NCBI GenBank assembly: GCA_041494275.1 | Contig: JBGQAM010000018.1 | Location: forward strand, 1-26,079 | DNA from: COMBO-56-21 sp041494275 | GTDB taxonomy: Archaea > Thermoplasmatota > Thermoplasmata > UBA10834 | Reading direction: 5' to 3' | Length of the DNA: 26,079 nt | Shown: one piece after another, positions 1 through 8,233 of the stretch | How the letters are laid out: each line of letters begins with the position of its first letter | How positions within the stretch are numbered: position 1 is the stretch's first letter | The notes under the pieces: generated by a model | What the model saw: only the letters and a program-made list of their open reading frames with translations | Database searches by the model: none | Told to the model about the DNA's origin: nothing | Position numbers and translations under genes: made by a program

Positions 1-496
1 CTGGAATTCCCGCTTTCGAGAAGACGCGTGCTAGCATCGCCGCCCCTGCTGGGTCCATGTCCGCTCCGATGACGGTCTTGCCAATGCCAGATACTCTGAC
101 CCTGCCTGGCGAAAGCAGCCTGGCGCCCATCGTGGTGGTGCCTCCAAAAGCGCTGCTGCCTTTCCACGCCCTGAGAAGCTCGAGATTCCCCAGGCCGTTC
201 TGAAGCGTGAGAGCCATTGTCTTCTTTTCGGTCCAACGTCTGCATATCCGAACCGCTTCTTCGGTGTCATATGCCTTCGTAGTGATGATCAACAGCTCGG
301 GAGGCGCGAGGTCTCTGACGCTCTCAGCTGCTTCCAGCCTGACAGAACGGGTCCTGTCGCCTACGAGATTGAGCCCGTTCCTCCTGATCTCATCGACGTG
401 AGTGTGCCTTCCAATCAATGCTACTTCGTTTGTGCCCGCCAGAAGACCTCCAAGGGCGCTTCCAAGCGAGCCGGCCCCGAATACGCAGATCCGCAT
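1..496 (-). CDS. panE: 2-dehydropantoate 2-reductase (ketopantoate reductase), N-terminal part
   Basis: I translated this open-ended frame by hand. It starts at the ATG at 496 and runs off the window edge, so about 165 N-terminal residues are visible. The protein opens with MRICVFGAGSLGSALGGLLAG, a Rossmann GxGxxG dinucleotide-binding motif directly at the N-terminus. It continues with LLIITTKAYDT, TLQNGLGNLE and GGTTTMGA, all typical of the PanE/ApbA family. The enzyme reduces ketopantoate to pantoate with NADPH for coenzyme A synthesis in the cytoplasm. The catalytic Lys/Glu of the C-terminal helical domain lie outside the window. The next gene on the same strand ends 24 nt upstream, so the two may be co-transcribed. 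ApbA/PanE-like paralogues of other specificity exist, so the exact substrate is inferred. Confidence 0.88.
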   Translation of the reverse strand, partial: MRICVFGAGSLGSALGGLLAGTNEVALIGRHTHVDEIRRNGLNLVGDRTRSVRLEAAESVRDLAPPELLIITTKAYDTEEAVRICRRWTEKKTMALTLQNGLGNLELLRAWKGSSAFGGTTTMGARLLSPGRVRVSGIGKTVIGADMDPAGAAMLARVFSKAGIP

Positions 497-520
497 GCGC
501 TGACGCCCACTAACTTGCGT

Positions 521-1495
521 CTATTTGTGACTTGTTCCGCGGCGAGCTGATTCTGCGACGATGTGAGCGACGCGCGTAGGTTCTGGCACACGGTGCGTCA
601 AGAACCTCGCGGCAATGGCCTTCGCCTGATCCTGAGATATCCTGTGACCAGCGGATACAAACACTGGCCTTTCTGACTGACCTCCGCACAATGCATGTCC
701 TGCGAGCCGACCCTTGAGCATGACCTTGACTGCCCCTTTCGAGGAGCCACGTGACATCTCACCGCACAGAAGACTCTTGGCGACACCGATTGTCGGCACA
801 TCGAAGACAACTCCGACATGGCTTGTTATGCCGAATCCTTCGGGGTGGAGCACTCCGTTTCCGTCATACATAAGAACAGTTCCAGTGTCAACAAGATTCA
901 TGAGAGGCTCAATTACAGGTATTTCCCGGAAGGCTAGATAAGTCGGAACATAGGGGAATGCGGCTTTCCCCTTGACGACGTGCCTGGCTGTCTCCTCCTT
1001 GGACTCGAAATCGAACTTCACCAAGGCGGCGTATGCGTTGTCGCCGTCGTATGCAACGTCGATTCCTGCAACGGACTTGATCTCGTTCTTGAATTCTGAA
1101 AGGACAAGATTTCGCCTGAGATCCGTTTGTCTCTTCTTCAATTCCTGCAACGGGTATTCGGTCTCGAAATCCGAGAACAAGTTCTCGTCAAGGTCCACCA
1201 CTTTCGATCCCGAGAACTTGATCCCTTCTTTGCGCAGGAGCTGGATCTTCTTCTCGGTACCTCCGCCCGTATAGCCTCCGACAAATCCGTCAGACTGGAC
1301 AACCCGGCGGCAGGGGACTCTAACGATGTCTTCATTTCTGCTCATTGCGAGTCCAACGAACCTAGAAGCAGCAATGTCACCCAGGGCTTTCGCGACTGCC
1401 CCGTACGTTGTAACTCGCCCTTTCGGAACCTGGGCCACGAGGTCATATGTCTCCTTCCACAGGTCGGGCAAATCGTTGCAGTAGGATAGTCGCAT
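521..1495 (-). CDS. Fused O6-alkylguanine-DNA alkyltransferase / endonuclease V
   Basis: This 324-residue protein joins two DNA-repair enzymes. Residues about 8-95 form an AGT/Ogt domain with KGRVTTYGAVAKALG and the active-site stretch VRVPCRRVVQSDG (acceptor Cys62), followed by GGYTGG and a conserved Glu90. Residues about 120-320 form endonuclease V: AGIDVAY (Asp146), YVPTYLAFRE (Glu191), DGNGVLHPEGFG (Asp211) and PTIGVAKSLLCG. The first domain removes alkyl groups from O6-alkylguanine; the second nicks DNA next to deaminated bases such as hypoxanthine. A bifunctional fusion of this kind is established for Ferroplasma acidarmanus. The usual PCHRV signature here reads PCRRV: the Cys is kept but the neighbouring His is Arg. 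A TATA-like box 24-31 nt upstream of the ATG suggests a leaderless transcript. Confidence 0.95.
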   Translation of the reverse strand: MRLSYCNDLPDLWKETYDLVAQVPKGRVTTYGAVAKALGDIAASRFVGLAMSRNEDIVRVPCRRVVQSDGFVGGYTGGGTEKKIQLLRKEGIKFSGSKVVDLDENLFSDFETEYPLQELKKRQTDLRRNLVLSEFKNEIKSVAGIDVAYDGDNAYAALVKFDFESKEETARHVVKGKAAFPYVPTYLAFREIPVIEPLMNLVDTGTVLMYDGNGVLHPEGFGITSHVGVVFDVPTIGVAKSLLCGEMSRGSSKGAVKVMLKGRLAGHALCGGQSERPVFVSAGHRISQDQAKAIAARFLTHRVPEPTRVAHIVAESARRGTSHK

Positions 1496-1518
1496 CGAAC
1501 CTTGGACTGCTCATGAGA

Positions 1519-1526
1519 GTATTAAA
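1519..1526 (-). promoter_or_regulatory. TATA-like box for the AGT-EndoV gene
   Basis: The minus strand reads TTTAATAC about 27 nt before the ATG at 1495. That is the normal archaeal TATA-to-start-site distance, so the transcript is predicted to be leaderless. Confidence 0.5.
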
Positions 1527-1650
1527 TGTGTCCTGGCCCAACTGCGATCCCTGATACGCTCAGATACGATTTCCCGCCACCTCACAATCCTCGACGGGAG
1601 TGCAAGAGCAGACTATCTGAAAAGAGGGTTATGCCAGCGATTTAGAACAC

Positions 1651-1658
1651 CTTAAGTA
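1651..1658 (+). promoter_or_regulatory. TATA-like box for the prepilin peptidase gene
   Basis: CTTAAGTA is centred about 26 nt before the GTG start at 1680, and no Shine-Dalgarno is visible. Both points fit a leaderless mRNA. Confidence 0.45.
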
Positions 1659-1679
1659 CGAACATAGTAATCCATTCAC

Positions 1680-2576
1680 GTGGATTCCGCAGAATCTATC
1701 AATGCGTTGCGGCTCGTCTTGAGCCTGCTGATCCTAACGTACGCCTCCTTGTCGGACTTGAGAACAAGAAAGGTGCCCAACGTCTACTGGATCGGACTCG
1801 GGGTGGCAGGCCTTGGCCTGATACTTATCCAACTCTATGTGGACGAAATGCCGATCGAGTACCTCCTTATCTTCGTCCCCATATTAGCCATCCTTGCCGA
1901 TGTCTATTTGGGTTCGGAAGAGGAAACCACGAGAGCGAAGCTGACGACTTACGGCAAATACGCGCTGGCTTTGGGCTCGATTCTGGTGCTAGCTTATCAG
2001 TATGGCAGCGATGAGTATTTCCAGCACCTATTGGCCATCCCCATCATGATGCTCTTTGTTGTCGCCATGTACATACTGGACATCGTGCGCGGAGGGGCGG
2101 ACGCCAAGGCGATTATGTCGCTATCCATTCTCTTTCCGTTTGTTCCGACATTCGGATCGCTCCCCATGATTCATGGGGGGACTGCTGCATCAGAGATACT
2201 ACTTCCCTTCTCATTCTCCATCCTTTTCTACGATGCGTTAATCGTTGCGCTGATTACCCCACTGATATATCTGGCAAAAAACTTGAAGCGAAAGGAATTC
2301 GCGTTCCCGCTCGGACTGCTCGGGTACAAGCTAGATACGGCTGAGATCGCGAACAAGCATGTCTGGTTGATGGAGAGCATAGTGGAGGGCAAGCTCGTGA
2401 CACATGCTAGGCCGCGCAGACATGAGGATCAGAAAGCGGACATCGAGCTTCTTGCAGGCTCCGGCTACAAGAGGGTCTGGGTGACACCGAAGATACCATT
2501 CATCATTCCGATGTTAGTGAGCTTGATCGTGACAACAGTTGTCGGGAATGTCCTCCTACTGATATTTCCTCTTTGA
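1680..2576 (+). CDS. Archaeal A24-family prepilin/preflagellin peptidase
   Basis: This is a 298-residue multi-pass membrane protein with about seven to eight hydrophobic segments, the last at the very C-terminus. The two catalytic aspartates of the FlaK/PibD-type aspartic peptidases can be seen: Asp26 in LSDLRTRKVPN after the first membrane segment, and Asp141 in GGADAKA, the equivalent of the GxGD motif. The enzyme cuts class III signal peptides of type IV pilin-like and archaellin precursors at the cytoplasmic face. A hydrophilic stretch (about residues 200-270) before the last membrane helices makes it longer than a minimal PibD. The start is GTG; its placement is supported by the promoter spacing. 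No pilin or archaellum genes lie in the window, so its substrate is unknown. Confidence 0.88.
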   Translation: MDSAESINALRLVLSLLILTYASLSDLRTRKVPNVYWIGLGVAGLGLILIQLYVDEMPIEYLLIFVPILAILADVYLGSEEETTRAKLTTYGKYALALGSILVLAYQYGSDEYFQHLLAIPIMMLFVVAMYILDIVRGGADAKAIMSLSILFPFVPTFGSLPMIHGGTAASEILLPFSFSILFYDALIVALITPLIYLAKNLKRKEFAFPLGLLGYKLDTAEIANKHVWLMESIVEGKLVTHARPRRHEDQKADIELLAGSGYKRVWVTPKIPFIIPMLVSLIVTTVVGNVLLLIFPL

Positions 2577-2618
2577 ATGGCCTTCGTCCGCGGGACATTA
2601 TGAGTCGCCTTCTCGAGC

Positions 2619-3641
2619 TCAGAGCACAAGGTTCAGTTCTGCCCCGCATTTCCCGCATCTGTTGCCTTTGAGGTTCGAGGAAAGTACCGTGAACCCCTCT
2701 CTTTCAATCACGCGGGTTCCGCACTTGGGGCAGCGAGTATCATCCTTGTCTCCAGCTAGTATGTTGCCTAGATAGACGAACTCGGCGCCTGCCTTCCTGG
2801 CCTGATCATAGGCATGAGACAATGTCCTCTCCGGTGTGCGGGGCAGATTCGTGAGCTTGTAGTCCGGGTGGAATGCAGAGAAGTGGATGGGCGTATCAGC
2901 CCCAAGTGCGTCGACCACCCATTTGCCGAATTGAGATATCTCGTCCATTGAATCGTTGCGTTCCGGGATGATCAGGTATGTCAGTTCGACATGAATGCCC
3001 AGCTCAACGGCGACCTCGCAAGCCTTTAGAACGGGTGCAAGAGTCCCTCCGCATATCTCCTTGTAGAATCCCTCATTGAAGGCTTTCACGTCGATATTCA
3101 TCGCATCTATGACACCCTTCAGTTCCCTGAGGGGGGCCTCCTGAATGTACCCGTTGGTGACATAATTCGTCTTTAGGCCAGCTGCATGGGCAGCTTTGGA
3201 TGCCACGGTCGTGAACTCGTGCCATATTGTCGGTTCGTTGTAAGTCCAAGAGACCGAACTCGAGCCTGTCGTTCTGGCGTATCTCACGACATCGTCCGGA
3301 GTAAGCTCGGTCAGATCGAACTGGCCGAACTTCGCCTTTGAAATGGAGTAGTTCTGACAGTGTTGACAGAAGAGATTGCACCCGATGCTCGCGAAGGAGA
3401 TCGACGTGCTGCCAGGCAGGAAGTGGAACAGAGGTTTCTTCTCGATTGGATCGGCATGGATCGAGGAAGCAAGCCCGTATATCAACGAGTAGAGAGTCCC
3501 TGACCTGTTCTCCCTCACGCCGCACAATCCCCTTCTTCCATCGGCTATAAAGCAAGAGTGCGGGCAGAGGCTGCACCTGACCCTGTCGCCTTCTCTATTG
3601 TAGAACTGTGCCTCATGACTGGCGTGTACGGAAGTGCTCAT
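2619..3641 (-). CDS. amrS: AmmeMemoRadiSam-system radical SAM enzyme
   Basis: This 340-residue protein is related to pyruvate formate-lyase activating enzymes. It has an N-terminal cysteine cluster (CSLCPHSC, then CGV), a radical SAM motif IGCNLFCQHCQN giving Cys88-x3-Cys92-x2-Cys95, and a C-terminal zinc ribbon with CPKCG and CGKCG. This layout is typical of the radical SAM member of the AMMECR1/Memo/radical-SAM trio, whose biochemical role is not settled. AMMECR1 and Memo are not in the window. I chose the ATG at 3641, two codons inside a longer TTG frame, because GGAG lies about 10 nt upstream. The gene overlaps the end of thiL by 29 nt and is probably translated from the same mRNA. Confidence 0.88.
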   Translation of the reverse strand: MSTSVHASHEAQFYNREGDRVRCSLCPHSCFIADGRRGLCGVRENRSGTLYSLIYGLASSIHADPIEKKPLFHFLPGSTSISFASIGCNLFCQHCQNYSISKAKFGQFDLTELTPDDVVRYARTTGSSSVSWTYNEPTIWHEFTTVASKAAHAAGLKTNYVTNGYIQEAPLRELKGVIDAMNIDVKAFNEGFYKEICGGTLAPVLKACEVAVELGIHVELTYLIIPERNDSMDEISQFGKWVVDALGADTPIHFSAFHPDYKLTNLPRTPERTLSHAYDQARKAGAEFVYLGNILAGDKDDTRCPKCGTRVIEREGFTVLSSNLKGNRCGKCGAELNLVL

Positions 3642-4590
3642 AACCAAGGTTCTCCAGCTTCTCGCGTTTTCCGCCGTCGATGAGGATGTTCTCCTCGCCG
3701 CTGGTGACCTTCCCGATGACGGTCATAGGGCATCCACATTCCTGCGAGAGTTTCGCAAGATCATCCTCTGCCTCTCGCTTGATAGTGAACAGGAGCTCGA
3801 AATCGTCTCCGAAGTTCAGGACCAGGTCCTTCTGTCGCTCCAGGTCATGGAAGGCCATATCGACCTCCTTTGCCTTGGGAATCCGAGTGTAATCGACCTC
3901 GTAGGTCATGCCAGAATTGCGGGACAGCTCGAAGATCGAGGTCGATAGACCGTCGGATATGTCCATAGCTGACGTGACAAAACCGGACTTGCTCAGCAGC
4001 ATCCCTTCTCGGACCCGAGGCCAGGGCCGTTTGAGAGCGTCTTCAGCCTCCTTCAGTCCGAGAGCTCTCTTCATCGAATAGAACCCGGATCCGGCCCTTC
4101 CGAGACTGCCTGTGACCGCGATTAGGTCACCAGCCTTCGCTCCCTTCCTCAGAAGTATTTGGTCCTTGGCGACCTCCCCGAAGGCGGTGCCGCAGAGCAC
4201 GAGATCATCGTGCTCTTTCGTGTCGCCACCCACAATGCTGGTGTTGAACCGCCTGGCGCAGTCGTTCATCCCGTCGACCATCTGCTCGATGAACTCGATT
4301 GGGTGGCCTCTCGTGATGCCAATTGCTGTCACGAGGCCGAGTGGTGTGCCGCCCATAGCTGCTATATCGCTCAAGTTCACAGCCACAATAGACCATCCGA
4401 TGTCGTATGGCCCCATACCTTTCGGTATGTGAGCCTTTGTGACCATCATGTCGGTCGTGACCAGAAGATATCTGTTGCCTATGTCTATCGCAGCGCAGTC
4501 GTCGCCCGGGCCGATCGTCGCATCGCTCTTGATGATTCTCTCGATGATCCTGATCGTCTCTCTCTCGCCCAGTGTGCCGAGGGTCTTCAT
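3613..4590 (-). CDS. thiL: Thiamine-monophosphate kinase
   Basis: This 325-residue protein phosphorylates thiamine monophosphate to the active cofactor thiamine diphosphate with ATP. It belongs to the PurM/ThiL ATP-binding fold. Characteristic segments are TIGPGDDCAAI near residue 27, LLVTTDMMV, VNLSDIAAMGGTPLG, IVGGDTKEHDDLVL, SAMDISDGLS and NFGDDFELLFTI. Together they supply the acidic magnesium-binding residues. Length and motif order match the family. A TATA-like box 23-30 nt upstream of the ATG predicts a leaderless transcript that continues into the overlapping radical SAM gene. No other thiamine gene is nearby. Confidence 0.95.
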   Translation of the reverse strand: MKTLGTLGERETIRIIERIIKSDATIGPGDDCAAIDIGNRYLLVTTDMMVTKAHIPKGMGPYDIGWSIVAVNLSDIAAMGGTPLGLVTAIGITRGHPIEFIEQMVDGMNDCARRFNTSIVGGDTKEHDDLVLCGTAFGEVAKDQILLRKGAKAGDLIAVTGSLGRAGSGFYSMKRALGLKEAEDALKRPWPRVREGMLLSKSGFVTSAMDISDGLSTSIFELSRNSGMTYEVDYTRIPKAKEVDMAFHDLERQKDLVLNFGDDFELLFTIKREAEDDLAKLSQECGCPMTVIGKVTSGEENILIDGGKREKLENLGYEHFRTRQS

Positions 4591-4612
4591 GATTAGTACA
4601 GATTAGCAGCGA

Positions 4613-4620
4613 GTTATTAA
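4613..4620 (-). promoter_or_regulatory. TATA-like box for thiL
   Basis: The minus strand reads TTAATAAC centred 26 nt before the thiL ATG, with no ribosome-binding site between them. This fits leaderless transcription. Confidence 0.5.
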
Positions 4621-4713
4621 GACTTTTCAACCGCAGGTCCAGTTGACGGCTGGGAGGCATGACAAAGCTTAACGTACTAATACGGGAAGCTCCATTCCTG
4701 CGCGGTAGTCCCA

Positions 4714-5964
4714 ATGCGGGTTGAGATACCATACGGGGGAGGCAAGGAGATAGTGGAGGTTCCTGACGGGAACCTCGGGGAGATCGTCTACCAAAAGGAT
4801 GTGAAGGCAGACGACAAGGTCCAGGTAATCCTTGATGCAGTGAAGAAGCCCACGAACTCGAAATCTCTTCCCGAGTTCCTGAAAGACGGGAAGAGTGTGC
4901 TTATCATTGTCAACGACGCCACGAGACCTACTCCAACATGGAGAATAATCAATGCGATCCTACCGTTCCTGATCAACAAGAGCGTCAGATACCTCATCGC
5001 GACGGGCATGCACAGAGCCCCCACGGAGGAGGAGTACAACTACATCTTCGGCGACTTGTACGCCCAAATCAAACAAGATGTCTATGCTCATGATGCGAAG
5101 AAGAGCGAAATGGTCTTCCTTGGCACATCCAAGAACGGCACCCCGCTCAAGATGAACAAGCTGGTCGCGGACGCCGACAGGATCCTCGTGATCAGCAGTG
5201 TCGAGCCTCACTACTTCGCGGGCTATACTGGCGGCAGAAAGTCATTCCTTCCAGGGGTCTCTGCGTACGAAACGATCGAGGCGAACCACAAGCTGGCGTT
5301 GAGCATAAAGGCTCAATCACTCAAGCTTGTCGGCAATCCCGTGGCAGAGGACATGGAAGACGCGATGAGTGCCCTCAAGGACAGGAAGATATTCGCGATC
5401 ATGGTGGTCTTGGACAAGAACCACAGAACTTGCGCCGCCTTCGCAGGAGACCTGCGAGGCTCCTTCCAGAAGGCGAGCAAGATGGCTGATGATGTCTTCG
5501 TCATAGACCTGAAGAAGAAAGCAGACATCGTAGTTGCAGTCACCGCTTTCCCCTACGACATAGACTTGTACCAATCGCAGAAGGCCCTTGACAACGCGAA
5601 GTACGCGGTGAGAGACGGTGGCGTCATCATCCTTGTAAGCGCTTGCAGGGACGGCGTCGGCCCACCTAATTTCCTTGATCTGCTCGGAAGCGCAGGTACC
5701 CCGAAGGAAGCCCTTGACAAGATAGCTCAAGGCTACAAGCTGGGCTACCACAAGGCCGCGAAGATGGCGGAAATTGGCCTGACATGCAAGATGTATGCTG
5801 TGACGAGACTGGACCATGCGATAGCAAGAAAGGCCCACATGACACCAGTGGACACAGTGCAGGAAGCGGTGGACATGGCCATCCGCGAATTGGGGCCAAA
5901 GTCCAAGGTCACGTTTATTATGGACGCTGTGATTACAGTCCCGAGAATCCTGGGAACACAGTGA
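4714..5964 (+). CDS. larA: LarA-family nickel-dependent racemase (lactate racemase-like)
   Basis: This 416-residue protein belongs to the LarA (DUF2088) family. LarA racemizes D- and L-lactate, or other 2-hydroxyacids in relatives, using a nickel pincer nucleotide bound to a lysine. Residues matching the known active site are visible: NDATRPTP (Asp68, Arg71), TGMHR (His100), EPHYFAGYTGGRKSFLPG (His166 and the cofactor-attaching Lys176) and EANHKL (His192). The cofactor-making genes larB, larC and larE are not in the window and would have to be elsewhere. The next gene starts 30 nt downstream and encodes an Fe-S oxidoreductase subunit, which suggests a role in 2-hydroxyacid use. The exact substrate is not shown by the sequence. 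Confidence 0.88.
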   Translation: MRVEIPYGGGKEIVEVPDGNLGEIVYQKDVKADDKVQVILDAVKKPTNSKSLPEFLKDGKSVLIIVNDATRPTPTWRIINAILPFLINKSVRYLIATGMHRAPTEEEYNYIFGDLYAQIKQDVYAHDAKKSEMVFLGTSKNGTPLKMNKLVADADRILVISSVEPHYFAGYTGGRKSFLPGVSAYETIEANHKLALSIKAQSLKLVGNPVAEDMEDAMSALKDRKIFAIMVVLDKNHRTCAAFAGDLRGSFQKASKMADDVFVIDLKKKADIVVAVTAFPYDIDLYQSQKALDNAKYAVRDGGVIILVSACRDGVGPPNFLDLLGSAGTPKEALDKIAQGYKLGYHKAAKMAEIGLTCKMYAVTRLDHAIARKAHMTPVDTVQEAVDMAIRELGPKSKVTFIMDAVITVPRILGTQ

Positions 5965-5994
5965 AACCCTTGTTATTGACGAGCAAATGATGCT

Positions 5995-7107
5995 ATGCCG
6001 AGGAAGAAATACATCAAGGCAGAACGCGCGAAGAAACTAGAGAAGGAGATGCTCACCTGCACCTTCTGCGGCTTCTGCAAGAGCGTATGCCCCTACTTCG
6101 AAGACAACCAATGGGATCCTTCCGTTGCGAGGGGCAAGGTCATCCTCGCGTACGGCCTTGCGAGGCAAGAGATTCCTGCTGACGAATCGGTCGTGCAGAG
6201 ACTGTACCAATGCACGACGTGCAAGGACTGCGAGAGAAGATGCCCGTCCAATATAAGGGTCGTGGACATAGTTGAAGCTGCGAGGGCCGACCTAGTTGAA
6301 TCGGGTTGTGTTCTCCCAGCACACAAGAAAGTCATCGAGAATGTGAAGAAGACGAAGAATCCCTATGGAGAGACTGCGGCAGTCGACTTCGGTGTCCCCA
6401 TCAAGAAGGCCGAGGTCGGGTACTTCATAGGCTGCACTGCCAGATACAGGCAACCGGAAATCGCAAGACACACGATTTCACTTCTAAAGAAGCTCAATGT
6501 CGATTTCACCTTGGTGGACGAAGTCTGCTGCGGGAGCACACTGCAGAGAATCGGCGCCAAGGAGAAGGACATTCTCAGGCTCATGAAGGCCAATGTGGAC
6601 GCTGTCAAGAAGCTGGGAGTGAAGAGACTCCTTTTCACCTGCGCAGGCTGCCTGAGAATGTTCAAAGAGCAGTATCCAAAGCATGTCGAGGTCCCGTTCG
6701 AGACTGAACACCTCGTGCAGTTCCTGGCGAGGCAAAATCTTAAGCTCAAGCCGTTCCCAAAGAGGATCACATACCACGACCCATGCCATCTTGGCAGACA
6801 CCTTAAGATATATGACGAGCCCCGGAAGGTCATCAGCATGATCCCAGAGGCGAAGTTTGTCGAACTGACCGAGAACAAGGAGACTGCCAGGTGCTGTGGG
6901 GGAGGAGGCGGGGTCAGATCAGCGGACCCACAAGCGGCTCAGAGGATAGCTTCCAGACGCGTGAGATCAGCATCTGAGATTGCCGATGTGATGGTGTCAT
7001 CATGTCCGTTCTGCGTGAGCAACCTGAGGTTCGGGAACGAGATTGTCAAGGTGGACATCGAGATAAAAGACATAGCCGAGCTGGTTGATGACCTCTTGGT
7101 GACTTAG
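5995..7107 (+). CDS. CCG-domain iron-sulfur oxidoreductase subunit (GlcF/HdrD-like)
   Basis: This 370-residue protein has an N-terminal pair of 4Fe-4S clusters: C22xxC25xxC28xxxC32 and C73xxC76xxC79xxxCP. Two CCG domains follow, with VCCGST, FTCAGC, DPCHLGRH, ARCCGGGGG and SSCPFC. The arrangement matches the Fe-S subunits of glycolate/lactate oxidases (GlcF, LldF-like) and HdrD-type proteins. Such subunits pass electrons between a flavin dehydrogenase and a membrane or soluble acceptor. No FAD-binding partner is adjacent. It follows the LarA-like gene by 30 nt on the same strand and is probably co-transcribed, so I infer a role in oxidizing a 2-hydroxyacid. A heterodisulfide reductase-like role is the alternative. 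Confidence 0.85.
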   Translation: MPRKKYIKAERAKKLEKEMLTCTFCGFCKSVCPYFEDNQWDPSVARGKVILAYGLARQEIPADESVVQRLYQCTTCKDCERRCPSNIRVVDIVEAARADLVESGCVLPAHKKVIENVKKTKNPYGETAAVDFGVPIKKAEVGYFIGCTARYRQPEIARHTISLLKKLNVDFTLVDEVCCGSTLQRIGAKEKDILRLMKANVDAVKKLGVKRLLFTCAGCLRMFKEQYPKHVEVPFETEHLVQFLARQNLKLKPFPKRITYHDPCHLGRHLKIYDEPRKVISMIPEAKFVELTENKETARCCGGGGGVRSADPQAAQRIASRRVRSASEIADVMVSSCPFCVSNLRFGNEIVKVDIEIKDIAELVDDLLVT

Positions 7108-7240
7108 GACTGGGAGGTCGAGAATCCTGAACGCGCGAAGCGACAGGAAAGGGCACAGAAAGACATCGATATCCTCAAAGCAGCAGCCATCGTCCATAAG
7201 ACTCGGCACTTGCCTGCTCAAGCTGGACGAACCGAGGATA

Positions 7241-8023
7241 ATGGGAATCGTGAACAACACGCCAGATTCTTTCTCTGGAGACGGCATCGGAGGAGATGCG
7301 AAGACTGCGGTTCGGGCCGGCTTGTCGATGTTTGATGAGGGCGCCGACCTAGTCGATGTTGGAGGGGAGTCCACTAAGCCAGGGGCAGTCCCCGTGCCGT
7401 TGGATGAGGAATTGAGGCGGACTATTCCCGTCGTTGAGGCTCTCTGCCGGGTTCACCCGGGCAGAGTGTCAATCGATACGATGAAGCCAGGAGTCGCGGA
7501 GGCCGCTCTCTATGCGGGAGTGGCCATTGTGAACGACGTATCAGGTCTTCGAGACCCACGGATGAGAGAGGTTGTGGCAGAGCATGACGCGGCCGTCATA
7601 ATCATGCACATGCGCGGGGATTCCAGAACGATGCAGGTCCGGCCCCGATATCGGGACGTTATCGGAGACATCATTACCTATCTGGAGGCTAGAATCAATG
7701 AAGCCGAGGAGGCCGGGATCAATCCGCGGAAGATCATGGTCGATCCGGGCATCGGGTTCGGCAAGACAGTCGACCACAACCTGGAGATACTCCGAAGACT
7801 TCGAGAATTCAAGATCCTGGGAAAACCGATTGTGATCGGAGTCTCAAGGAAGTCATTCATTGGGAAGATATCTGGATTGCCCGCGACGGACAGGCTCCCG
7901 GGGTCAATAGCAGCTGCGGTTCTGGCGGTCAGGGAAGGTGCAAACATCGTAAGAGTGCATGACGTCGAGGAGACCGCAAGCGCCCTGAGAGTATCCCACG
8001 CAATCATGGCGAACAATCGCTAG
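7241..8023 (+). CDS. folP: Dihydropteroate synthase
   Basis: This TIM-barrel enzyme condenses a pterin pyrophosphate with p-aminobenzoate or a related arylamine in folate or methanopterin-type cofactor synthesis. Signature segments are IMGIVNNTPDSFSGDG, DLVDVGGESTKPGA, VSIDTMKPGVA, IVNDVSG, MVDPGIGFGKT and IGVSRKSFIG. The ATG at 7241 (260 residues) has GAGG only three bases upstream. It would also remove the few residues that normally precede the first strand. The frame stays open upstream without an ATG, GTG or TTG, so a non-standard start such as the CTG at 7214 is possible. It lies 133 nt after the Fe-S gene on the same strand. Confidence 0.92.
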   Translation: MGIVNNTPDSFSGDGIGGDAKTAVRAGLSMFDEGADLVDVGGESTKPGAVPVPLDEELRRTIPVVEALCRVHPGRVSIDTMKPGVAEAALYAGVAIVNDVSGLRDPRMREVVAEHDAAVIIMHMRGDSRTMQVRPRYRDVIGDIITYLEARINEAEEAGINPRKIMVDPGIGFGKTVDHNLEILRRLREFKILGKPIVIGVSRKSFIGKISGLPATDRLPGSIAAAVLAVREGANIVRVHDVEETASALRVSHAIMANNR

Positions 8024-8072
8024 CCCACTTGGGCATCCGCCAACGCGATCAGATGCCTTGACTGTGGTTCAC

Positions 8073-8083
8073 AAAGTATTTAG
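8073..8083 (+). promoter_or_regulatory. Possible TATA box in the 8024-8233 intergenic region
   Basis: AAAGTATTTAG is the best TATA-like match between folP and the histidine kinase. It would place transcription start near 8108, leaving a leader of about 125 nt before the kinase ATG. No other gene or clear structure was found in this 210-base gap. Confidence 0.3.
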
Positions 8084-8233
8084 ATGCACCAGCATTCTCC
8101 GCATCTTGCATAGAGACAACTTCCCAGAATCTCCTATCCCCGAAGGTCATTCCGGGAATCGACCGAGTGCCCACTTGAAGGTGAGACCCTGCCATCAGAT
8201 GACCATGAGAAGAAGGCAGACCAGCTTCCATTG

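Noticed and set aside
1560..1621. Separated inverted repeat TCAGATA ... TATCTGA upstream of the prepilin peptidase gene
   Set aside because: Seven bases separated by about 48 is weak and could be chance; not placed at a convincing promoter position.
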